A stretch of DNA of 64,000 bases, from NCBI GenBank assembly GCA_033819885.1, contig JAQYUZ010000058.1, positions 1-64,000 of the forward strand. The letters run 5' to 3'. Under the pieces are notes generated by a model that made no database searches, was not told the origin of the DNA, and worked only from the letters and a program-made list of their open reading frames with translations. Made by a program: the position numbers and the translations under genes. Below are positions 39,501-49,800 of the stretch, one piece after another; the first letter of the stretch is position 1; every line of letters begins with the position of its first letter. The stretch is from Microbotryomycetes sp. JL201. Lineage: Eukaryota > Basidiomycota > Microbotryomycetes.

Positions 39501-40855
39501 ACCTGGTAGTATGTGAATTTGAAGCCAAGAATTTGAGCGATCAGCGACCGTCCCTGCTCGTCCTCGATGCCGACGTCCAAGGGCACGTCTTTAGCTTTGC
39601 CCTTTCCTTGTCCTTGGTCTTTGCTCGCATGGGAAGACCGCGGAGCCCATGGCGAGACTCTCAAGAGATCCAAGAAGAACTGATAGTGATTCTCGAGCTC
39701 GTCAGAAAATGCATCGAGAATGATATCGAGACAGCGGTCCGGGTCAAGGTCAAAGTTGCCTGTGAGTCGAACGGAAACTTTTGAATTAGATTCTGCGATC
39801 GATATGAAGAGCCGGACCCACCAATCAAGCTCTTGATTGAATCAACGACGCGGTTGGCCCGTGCGAGCCTAGACCGTTCAGGCTCTTGCGGTTGACCGTT
39901 ATCTAGCGAGTGCGGTGGGCCCAGGTTACCCAGGATCTCGATCGAAAGTTTGGCGTAGCCTTCCGACTCTTCTCGCATCAGGTTGAATTTTTGTTGCTTG
40001 TAGCTGCGTAGGGTCGGGAACGCAGGTTAGGAGCAGGTCCGGCAAGCAGCGAGGCGAGGCGAGAGACTTGCTATAGCGCAGTTCTGGACCTAACTTCGAG
40101 GCGCGAGAACGTTCGAAAGTCGGGCACGAGGCGCAAGGTGGGCAATGCGAGCAGCAAAGTGTCGAGGCGCTCAGCACAAGCCTGGCTCGAGAGTACTTGC
40201 GAGTCCTGAGGCGTTTGTCCAAACGGGTCAGGTGCCTAGCGCGCACGAAAGTCCGCGAATCGGGCTGATGTGCTCACGATCAAGAGTTTGACAAGACGAG
40301 CGAGCTCTGTTCTATTCTGGTTGTCCGCGGCCTGGTTGACTTGCTGCAGCTGGGCCGCCGCTGGATCTGCCAGTGTGGCGTCGCCGCCGGCTGACGACGG
40401 CGTTGGTCCGACAACGTCGACGTGCATGTCGTCATGAACCAATTCGCGAGCGTGATAGATGCCCGACTCGATCTCTTGGTCGAGCTGCCACACGACGTCA
40501 ATCAACGCATCTGCCAACTGGGCCACAGCCGCGTCATCGTCCTGCTGCTCCTCTTTCAAAGCGGCGACGAGGTCTGAAGAGACGTATGTGGCGACGTCGT
40601 GTGCACTCGTGCGAGGTTGCTGCCTCGCTGGTGCGATGCAGCCGCGGACAAGCTCTGCGAGCTGGCTGTACAGGTGGACGACGGACGCCGAGGATGACAC
40701 GCTCTGCTGGATGAGAGACAACAGCGAGGGTGTTCTGTGTGATGTTTGCGCACGAGGCATCAGCCGTTGGTCGAGGCAGAGTGCGCTCGACCGTGCTCGG
40801 CTCACAAGCGCCTCAATTCTGCAGCAGCAGAGTCGCCATCTTCGCCTGAAGCCAT
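33568..40855 (-). CDS. THO2: THO complex subunit 2 (Tho2/THOC2)
   Basis: Many exons on the minus strand encode roughly 2000 residues. Secure parts: exon 1, 40855-40806 (MASGEDGDSAAAEL); exon 2 from 40734; CAERLDTLLLALP and VRSRTALYYKQQKFNLMREE across a GC-AG intron at 40071-40004; LDLLRVSPWAPRSSHAS and IAQILGFKFTYYQ; KEVTFFFSAWRDHI; the Tho2 domain APSLWIVIQYLVNQLASGS and NHAVLFQFIEFLTALFEP; FFTTFWQLTLFDIVYPKERY. The C-terminal 500 residues are disordered, with dense Arg/Asp and Arg/Ser runs, ending RRRFGSRRQ. Tho2 is the scaffold of THO, which couples transcription to mRNA export and limits R-loops. Start and stop are well supported; I did not resolve every intron. A possible 30-base intron near 39480-39510 may instead be coding. 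Confidence 0.93.
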
Positions 40856-41006
40856 CGCGCTCGAGATGCGAGGTCGAGTGGCGAGGCGAGGCGAGGCGAG
40901 GCGACGGGCGGGCGGGCGGGCGATGTGATGTGGGTCAGGGACAGGTTGAGTTGTGCCCACAACCGACTCGGGACTTGCCAGCCAACGACCTACAACTCGT
41001 CTCGGC
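40856..41006. promoter_or_regulatory. divergent promoter of THO2 and HBS1 with G/C-rich short repeats
   Basis: The 151 bases between the two start codons contain a run of GGCGA units followed by GGGC units at about 40874-40923, a likely promoter element or slippage-prone repeat. Confidence 0.55.
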
Positions 41007-44000
41007 ATGGTGAGCATAATGTATTTTATAAGAAATCAAATACAGCGATTGATCGCCCGATCACTCTCTCCAAGTCTCGTCATCGCGCCGTCAAGAACCT
41101 CGACTTGGACGGTGAGAGCGCGCAACGGCGCCAATCTGCAATGCCCAGCAACACTGACGACGTCTGCCGGCCTTTGCAGAGGAGCTAGACGACCAGGCGA
41201 TCGACTATGGCGGACAAGATTACGATGGTCAGCCTTGCTCTCCGTGTCTGCGCGATGACGTCGAGCCGAGCTTGACATGGATGCCAACGCCGGCGCTTGC
41301 ATCACTACAGACGACATGACCGAGGAGCAGGCAGGTCAGCGCGCTCTCACTGCACTTCAACTCTTGCCCATTGACGTGCTGACGTCGTCGTGTCGGGCCC
41401 AGCGCAAATGGCATCCGCATTATCTGCAGTTCAACACGTCCTTGGACCGACAACAACAATAACTGACAAAGAAATAAAGGATGCTCTGTGGGACAGCTAC
41501 TTTGACGTCGACGGGACGGTTGCGTACTTGCTCGGTCCGTTTCATGACAAACCACAAAATCGGCCGGTCCTCAGGCTCACGCTACCGTCACAAACCCGCA
41601 GACGAACAGCACAAAAAGCAAGCGGCAAAGGCGAAAGCACAAGGTGAGCTGACTGGTTCTACAATCGACGGTCCACGAAAGGAAGAGGGAGAGAGAGAAA
41701 GCGAAAAGAAGGGAGAGAGAGAGCGCCACGCAGACGCTTCAGCCAGTCCTCTGGAACGGCGGGCTCGACATGTATGAACCTGTCACAGGTGCGGCTCTCT
41801 TCCTTCATTCGTCATTCTATTCTCGTCAAAGAAATCTCGTTGCAGTTCGCTGACAAGTCATTTACGCTCACCCGTTTCAGACGCGACATCTGCTTCGAAA
41901 GATCCACCGACCGAGTCTCTGGCGGCAATGTCAATAAACCAGAGCCCATCCACCGAGCAAACTCTGCCTCAGCTACATTCCCCTGCAACTGCAAACAGGT
42001 CAAAGGGCAAACTTGCGGCCAAAATGGCAGCAAACAAGACGGCCAGAATGTCAAAGATGTCTTTGGCAAACAGGAATGCACCAGAAGAAGCGCCGACAGC
42101 GGAGCAACAACAGACTACCACGGTTGAGGAAGGCGGCAAAAAGTTGTCGAAATTGCAGCAGCGGATGCTGGCATCGAAAGCGGCCAAAGCAGCAGCCACG
42201 TCTCAACGAGCATCGTCCGAGCAGCAGTCAATATCAACCACCTCTGAATATGCCTGCGAAAGCTTGCAAGTGCAAGACACGAATCAAGTCCCGCCATCCG
42301 TGCCAGCCTTGCTTGCTACGCCATCACCTTTTGCATCATCGCTCGTCACTCATCGCAAACCTCTGTTGTCTAGCGAAGCGGACCGGATCGAGCGCTCCTT
42401 CGTCTTTGAAAGTCCGGCGGCTTTGCCAGGCGCCAGTGTTCAAGACAACGTGCGGGCTAGGTTCGGGCCAAGCCCGGACGACAAGGTGCTCGAAGCTCGC
42501 AAGGGCACAGCGTTGGGAGCTAAATCTCAATAACCATATTGCTGCCTCTTTCCCTCTCCAAACTCTCTCTCTTCCTCTCTCTCACTTCAAATCGAGCCTT
42601 TTCCTGGCGTGCGACGGGCTGATCTGTGAACTTTTTCTTGCATTATTCCTTCATCCAGCTCAAAAGGCAGCCAAATCAAATTCTCGCCCGCAATCCGCTC
42701 GCAATTCTCGACCCGCGACGCCAAACCCACCAACGAAACCGACACTTTCCGGGACCAAATCTCAAACAAAATCATCTGTCGGCAAACCCGCAGCAGGACC
42801 AGTCAGTCAATTACGTCAAGACCTCGAAGGTATGAATCTGGCACCGTCTTCCCCTTCGTCTTCAACGGCTGCCACTAGGGGTAGTTCCGGCACAAGTTCC
42901 CCTAGAGAGGGCATCATCGACGACTTTGAAAATCCGCTGCCGACTCCACCCATCGCCATGGCAAAAGAGAAGATATTAGAACAAGTCAAAGCTCAGCAAT
43001 CAAAGGAGAAACCGACATTGAGCTTGGTCGTCGTTGGTCACGTTGACGCTGGCAAGTCGACTTTGATGGGCAGAGTATTGCACGATCTGGGTGAAGTGTC
43101 AGACAGGTCTGTTGAACAGAATCAGAGACAGAGTGCAAAGATGGGCAAAGGGTCGTTTGCATACGCTTGGACGTTTGACGCTCTGGATGAGGAGAGGGAA
43201 AGGTGAGCATCTTTGTCATCCTGGAAAACCTGATCTGATCCGCGCCTCGTATCGGCACAGAGGAGTGACCATCGATGTCGCAATAGACAGCTTTTCGACG
43301 GAACACCGTCGGTTCACGCTTATTGACGCTCCCGGGCATCGAGATTTTATTCCAAACATGATTTCAGGAGCGGCGCAAGCTGACACGGCAGTTCTTGTCG
43401 TCGATGGCTCGGGCGGAGCTTTCGAGCGGGGTTTTGAAGGAGGTGGTCAGACGAGGGAGCATGCCGTGCTCGTGAGGAGTTTGGGAGTGCAGCAACTGGT
43501 CGTGGCAGTGAACAAGCTCGACGCTGTCAGTGCAGGCACGTGTATCTTTGGATGACGCAAGTGCTGACGTCGTTCCCTATGGAATGCTTAGGTCGGGTGG
43601 GCGCAGTCGCGTTTCGATTCGATCCGAGAGCAACTCCGTCCGTTCTTGACTCAATTAGGATTCCAACCCTCAAAGGTCACGTTCGTGCCAGTCGGCGCCA
43701 TGTCTGGCGAGAACATCATTGCCAGACAGAATGAAATTCTCGATGCCTGGTACGAAGGTCCGACGCTCGTCGAGCAACTAGGTAAGCGGTTGGTGTCGAG
43801 TTCGCGCTTCTGCAAGGGCTCACACGCATTCGCAACACTTTTAGATTCACTCGATGTGCCGAAGCGCGCGTTTGATGCTCCTCTGAGGATACCAGTATCG
43901 AATGTGTTCCGTGGACAGAGTGCGACAGCGTCAGGCTTGGCCGTGTCGGGCCGAGTCGAGACGGGCATCGTTCAAGTTGGCGAGCGATTGTGTGCTTTGC

Positions 44001-44803
44001 CAGGAGACGAGAGCGGCATCGTCAGAGGTGAGCTGCAACATGTTTTGCGCTACCGGTCGGCATGCTCAGATATGTTCTTCTCAGCGTTGGAAGTGGACGG
44101 CGAGATTGTGCCGTTTGCTGTCGCCGGCTCCAACGCGACCGTCTTTTTATCCGGCATCGACATACTGCAACTCAGGTATGTTCGTATATGTAACTTATAC
44201 AACTTTTGTACGGAGGCCCGAATGACATGTTTCGTCTTTCGCGCAGTGTTGGTTCCGTTCTTTGTCCGCCTCACCAGCTTGTTCCCGTCGCATCTTCCTT
44301 CACGGCTCAAATCATGGTGTTTGATCTCAAGTACCCAATGACGGCAGGTTACTCTGTCGAACTGTTTCACCACAGCAAGGACATACCAGCGACGATCACC
44401 AGTCTCGAAGCCTTACTCGACAAGACGACGGGGGCCGTGACAAAGACGAATCCAAGGTATGAAGTGGTTCCTTTTTTTTCTTGCTTCTTTGCTTCGAGAG
44501 CTCAACATGCGAGAATGCGGTGTTTGATAGGATGGTTACGAAGAATTCGTCTGCGCGTGTGACTGTTCAGTTGCGACCTTCAGCGACGGGCTCGACTCGG
44601 CGGACTGTCATCCCAATTGAACCGTTCTCGCTCAACAAGTCTATGGGACGAGTCTTGTTCCGTAGGGCCGGCGAGACTGTTGGTAAGCGCGTGTTACTCG
44701 TTCGATTCCTCCGAGGAAGAAAGAAAAGGCGTAATTGATTCATGTGATTATGTCTGTCGGCATCTCTTTTGCAGCTGCAGGCATTGTACTTGAAGTCTTG
44801 TAG
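41007..44803 (+). CDS. HBS1: ribosome rescue GTPase Hbs1
   Basis: First exons: 41007-41009 (only ATG), 41075-41111, 41180-41227, 41311-41334, 41403-41534, 41602-41643, probably 41747-41788, then one from 41881; the last exon is 44775-44803. The spliced start is [20 protein letters not shown], the Hbs1 N-terminal signature, followed by [20 protein letters not shown] (HBS1N domain). The GTPase has [20 protein letters not shown], switch [31 protein letters not shown], then domains 2 and 3. With Dom34 it splits stalled ribosomes in no-go decay. One junction, between about 42480 and 42675, is unresolved: the conserved ARKGTAL stretch runs into a stop and the exon resuming AAKSNSRPQ needs a non-standard donor. 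About 850 residues. Confidence 0.92.
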
Positions 44804-45055
44804 GGACGGGAAATATGCAATGGATAACTGAATTCGGAGAGGATCCCTATCTCTTTCTCTGCCCGTCCGTAGACCTCGTCCGCGCCTGACTCGACTCGTT
44901 GGCCTTTTCAACTATCAAAGTCACCTCACGATTACACACGTCTTCGCTGCCCGCTCTACGCGTGTCTGTCTCACCCTTTGACGCGTCAATCAACAAAAGA
45001 CGCGTTCCTCACACGACGCTCGAACGCCAACGCCGGTACCCCAAAAACCTATACA
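44804..45055. other. short intergenic region between HBS1 and DAD4
   Basis: About 250 bases between two plus-strand genes, expected to hold the HBS1 3' end and the DAD4 promoter. An open frame leads into DAD4 from 44978 but its codons before 45056 look non-coding. Confidence 0.45.
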
Positions 45056-45379
45056 ATGGACAATCCTTATGAACAAGAACAGCAAAAGATTCTAGGTCGG
45101 ATCGTGACGACTTTGGAAAAGCTCAACGAGTCGATCCTCGCCTTGAACCATGCAGTTGCAGTCAGTTGTGCCCCCACTCCGGGCATCGCGTGTCCTTTAT
45201 TTCAAGGGTATGACTTAATCAGATTCAAATCTTTCTCGCTCTTCGCGCTATGGGGGCGATTTTAGGAGACGAACGTTTACAACTCAACCTCGAGCGAGAT
45301 TGTCGAACTTTGGACAACTTATCAGCGCAACGTAAAGTTCAACTTGCAGCTGAGTAATCAGGACCACGAGCCTGTCTAA
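45056..45379 (+). CDS. DAD4: DASH complex subunit Dad4
   Basis: Two exons, 45056-45160 and 45266-45379, give 72 residues, exactly the family size. The sequence MDNPYEQEQQKILGRIVTTL matches the Dad4 start, and after a GTCAGT intron it continues IVELWTTYQRNVKFNLQL. Dad4 is a small helical subunit of the Dam1/DASH ring that couples kinetochores to microtubule plus ends, a fungus-specific complex. The ATG at 45056 lies inside a longer open frame but is the conserved start. Confidence 0.93.
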
Positions 45380-45815
45380 GCACGTCCTGTCCGACGTGTT
45401 CGTTAGTGAGAGCGTACTTGTTTTTTGTATATCCAGAATTAGTTTCCATGTTGTATGTACAACAAGACGCCGAGAAAGTCCCAAACCCAGTACAACAAAT
45501 CAGTCGCAAAATGCAGACTCAATTTGTAGCATCCAGTCTCTTGTTGACAGAGCCGAGCAAGGTCTGCGTACCACATACGCGTCAGCACCTGTAGATCTCC
45601 CTGCAATGTTGCAAACTTGTCACTTTGAGTATAAAATCTGCAGTCAATCCGCCCGAGAAGGGTGTCCTGAAATAGAGAATCAGCGTTCTCGCCACAACGA
45701 CCCAGGAGTGATACAGCCCCGGTTGCAAGAGAACTTACGTGTCGACCTTGATTTCGACGACGGAGAAATGGGATTTTTTTTTTTTTTCGAGTCAGCGTCA
45801 AGAGCTACGATTGCT
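45380..45815. other. convergent intergenic region with a T14 tract
   Basis: About 440 bases between the stops of DAD4 (+) and the VWA gene (-). A run of about 14 T at 45774-45787 lies just past the VWA stop. Frames here appear to be chance. Confidence 0.45.
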
Positions 45816-46762
45816 TCAGGAGGAGGCAAGGTGACTGACAAGGTCTCGCACGCCGGCACTGCCTTTGAGGTCGTCGTCCAACTCTTGCAAAAACTCTGCC
45901 GCCTCTGGGTCGTTTCCGACCTGCAAGAACTGAATACCCAATTGGAACGGCGGAGCTCTGATCTCGTCCAACCTTGAAGCCATTTCCAAGATGCAATCTT
46001 TTACGCCGTCACTGTCATCGGCCCTACCATCTGTCGCTACGACGACAATCATCGGCTTCACTTTCTGTTTTAGAGGTTTGGCGTCTTCGACTCGTTCTAC
46101 GAATTCTCTACAAATCTCGTCGAGCACCATGGCCAAAGGAGTCGAACCCGTCGGTTGAACCGTATCGAACGCTTCCCTAACGGTCGAGACGTCCGTAACG
46201 TTCCTGAGCCTGACATGATCTGCATTCATGAACGTCATGTTTATGCCGTCCTTGTCGAACCTGACTGCCTGTTCTGCGACGCCCATGAGTGCGCTCCTCA
46301 AGTCTTGCCACCGAGTGCCTTCGAGCATCGACGGCGAGTCGTCGACTATGATCTCGATATCATACTTGCCGAGTGGCGCCAGAGGGTCTTCGACTGACGT
46401 TCGGCGTTGTACTGCAGCCGTTGCCGGGGCTGTAGTCGATGCATGTGACGACGGCGGCGGTGCGGCAAAACTCGGCGAGGCTGGCGCCGCCTGAGCCGCG
46501 TGCTGCTGCTGCTGCACAGGCCGAGGCGATTGAGAAGGTGGACCAGTCAAGCTGTGTCTCAAGGCAGTGTCGTAGGACGGCGGCGGGGGCGCAGTGTCGT
46601 CCGGCGCGGCGTCGAGGTCAATCAAGTCACGCCCCGCTGCGCGCTGTGCAGGCTGCGCTTGCTCAGCCAGCCTCCTATGTAAGGACTGCACATCACAGCG
46701 CGTCAGTGTCAGTTCAGCCCGGACGATGGCGGTTGCGGCATCGACGGCATGTGGCGCACCAT
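45816..46762 (-). CDS. von Willebrand factor A domain protein
   Basis: Two exons: 46762-46760, only ATG, then 46685-45816 after a GTGCGC...TGCAG intron with a CTGAC branch-like site; 290 residues. Residues 1-100 are Pro/Ala/Gln-rich (DDTAPPPPSYDTALRHS is typical). A VWA fold follows: KYDIEIIVDDSPSMLEGTRW with the metal-site DxSxS pattern, TGSTPLAMVLDEICREFVER supplying the conserved Thr, and MIVVVATDGRADD. Such cytosolic fungal proteins are poorly studied; a metal-dependent protein-binding role is likely by family, but no partner is evident. The ATG-only exon is inferred: the big exon has no ATG of its own before the conserved part. Confidence 0.8.
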
Positions 46763-46868
46763 GTCGGATGAGGGTGAAAGCGTCCGGATTCGGGCATAGA
46801 TGCTATCAAAACTTGCAACAATAGAAGAGCCGAGAATAAAGAAAAACGATATGTACAGTGGACACATG

Positions 46869-49800
46869 CTAAACCGCCTTAAATGACGTTCGACTGTCCT
46901 GCGTCGTGCCACTCGCGCTGCGCTCCATGTCAAGGTCGAGCGTGTCGTCACCCAAGTCTGGCAGCAAAGGTAGAGCGCCGCTGCCGCCGCTGGTGTGCCC
47001 GCCATCATCGGCTGCGAGTGGACTGGACGGCCGAGAGCTCGTGTCGCGCTCTCTTGACGTTCGACGCTTGCGGTGGCGAGGACGGGATGGAACCGTCGAC
47101 GGCGAAGACGCGCTCGCCGCAAACTAAGACGGAAGCCACACAATCAGTCACCGGTCATGGATTCACGCACATCGAGGTCAAAGAGGTCCCGACTCACGCC
47201 CTCGGACTGCAGTTTCGCCAACAAAGATTGCGCTGCCGTGATAGTCTGATGAGGATTCGTCGCGCCGGGTGATTCGTTCACACCGTCTCTTCCACCTGTT
47301 GTCTGATCAATAGGCGAGGGCGATCCCGCACCTAGCGCGCTAGGCTGCGATTGGGGACCGGCCCGTCTGTTACGACGCGGTACCCGCGGCGACTCGAGAG
47401 ACTGTTCGCGCAGCTTGCGCAACATTTCTTCAACGAGTGAGTCGCTCTCCTTCGCACGCTCTGCCGCTTCGGCAGCTGCTTTCGCCTTGCGCGCCTGTGA
47501 AGCGGAGAAAGTCAGCAAACGCACAGAAAACACTATCGAGATAGGGAATACGGACAGCAGTCTCTTCCGCTTTAGCTCTGGCTTCTGCCTGACGACGGTT
47601 CTCTTCACGAGCGCTCTGCGACACGCGATTCAAACACGTTAGGTTTTGCGTCCATGAGCTACGACCGACTAGCGAGACGGACCTTGTACGACATGACAAA
47701 CGTCTTGAAAACGCTGAAAAACTCTTCAGTGGACGAAATAGATTTGCTGTCTTCTCCGTAAAACTTGAGAGCCTCTTGAAAGGTGTTGCTCGCGACCGTC
47801 ACCAGGTCCGTCAACGCCAACAACCTCTCTTGAGCTTCCTTGGCGAACCTAAACATCTTCTTTGGGAAACCATCTTCAGGATCGAGGTCAATAACGTCAA
47901 GGAAGCTGCTATTGAGTAACTCTTCAAGGGCTTTTTGCTGAGTGCGAAGTTCTCCGAGTACGACCCGCACATGCGATAGGTCGGCTGCAGAATAGGTCGG
48001 AGCAAGAGAGCGAATTGTCAGCTCATGTACATAAATCGGCCTCGTCTGATGTTCGACACACCTTTGAAAGCATCAGCCGGTCTCGCCAGCTCGTCAATAA
48101 ACGTCTCGACTGCAGGCATCGTCTGCGTCACAGTCTTTGCCAAAAAGTGCAGCAGCGTCCGATTGCTTGACCTAGAACTTTTCGTGTCGACCAATTTGTT
48201 GATTGAAGACACCTTGAACCCTCGAGCGTTGCCCTTGTGGTTCGACGCATTGAGAAAGTTTCCGAGCAAGAGAATGAGCTGCAACAGATAATCTTTAGCC
48301 ATCACTCAACCGCAGTGCATTGTTGAAAGCCGAACCTTGAGCAGCTCTGCAAAATTCGGAGCGTTGAGCAAGTCTTTCGAAGCATCGTAGATCCTCTGCG
48401 CCTCTTCTTCCAGGTCGTTGATCCGATCGAGAAAGTGTTCCCGATAGATCATGGACTTGAGACGAGGTTTAATTCGGTACATCTTGAGGCACTCGATAAT
48501 GAACCTGTCAGCAGGCTCAAGGAAATCGAGCTCCTCCTGGGGCGTCGACTTGTGTACGAGCAGCTTAGCCTCCTGCAAAATCATCCTTCAGTAAGCTGTC
48601 TCAGGGTCGCCATCAAGGCACATACCTGGTCAGGACCGGGCATGACCGCTAGCGTTTCGGTCAACACGCCTTCGTTCAAGTCGTCGCTGTAACGCAAAAT
48701 GCGCTTGGCCGCTGCCATCACTCGCTCATACGGGTCGTCTGAAGCCGTTGTACCGCTCGGACCTTTCAATATACCGATTTCTATTTTTTTTTTTTCAAAC
48801 GTCAGCACGTCAGCAAAGCTCTTGTCATCCGCAGGCGAGCAGGAGTCCGTGCCACGAACCGATTCTCTGTCTTATTTGAGGGGTGAACGCAGACTGAAGC
48901 ATCTGTTTGTCCTGCTTCGTGATAACCTTGACCGTCTGCTTCGCCCGAAAGTCGTCTTCCATCTCGTCGAAAATGCCTTGGGCGCGCAACTTTGCTTCAA
49001 TCTCGGTCTCGACCTTGGGCGCATCCTCCCAGACAGTTGCGGCAGTCTGGCCTGCAGACACCTTGTCCCATTGGAACGTCTTGAGCTTACGACCTGGTGC
49101 AACTGCAGGAGTCTTGTTGCGTAATGAAGGTGGAGGAGGTGGTGGGGCGGGAAGACTGTTGGTCGGCGAGGCTCCATCCGCACCTCCGGGACTCGCACTG
49201 CTTTTGAGACCGGTCCTGGCCGCGAGAAGTTCACCGAGCGACGCAACATGTTTCTGAGGCGTACCTTTGCGCACGCCAGGAGGAGGCGGTGGCGCCGGCG
49301 GCGGAGGCGGCAGTCCAGCTTTTCCACCTGGCCCAGGTGGCGCTGGCGGAGGTGGTGGTGGCGGAGGTGGGGGAGCAGGAGGAGGAGGCGGGCCCGCTAG
49401 TCCAACTGTACCAGCAAATGTAGAAGAAGAAGGTGGTGGTGGTGGTGGTGGTGGTGGAGGAGGTGGCGGAGGCGGTGGCGGTGGCGGCGCCTCTTCGGCA
49501 GTTACTATGGCTGTTTCAGTTACTGGCGGTGGTGGCGGGGCCGGCGGTGGCGGCGGTGGTGGCGATGGCGGAAGAGCTTGAGACGTGACTGCCGGACTGA
49601 TCGTTGCAGCTCTTTCAAAGTCGACTCCGTTCAAGTCCGCTACCGCCGCCCTTTCGAGTATCGACTTGTTCGGTTTGGCAGTATCTAAGCGAGCTTTGCG
49701 CGGCGTGCTTGTTGATTGCATGATGCTGTCCTCGGTCAGGAGCATTGTCAAGTCGGGTCGTCGTGCCGATTGTTTCTCGACAACGTCCTCGACAACGTCC

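Noticed and set aside
49267-49581. Plus-strand poly-glycine open frame
   Set aside because: It is the antisense reading of the formin FH1 proline tract.
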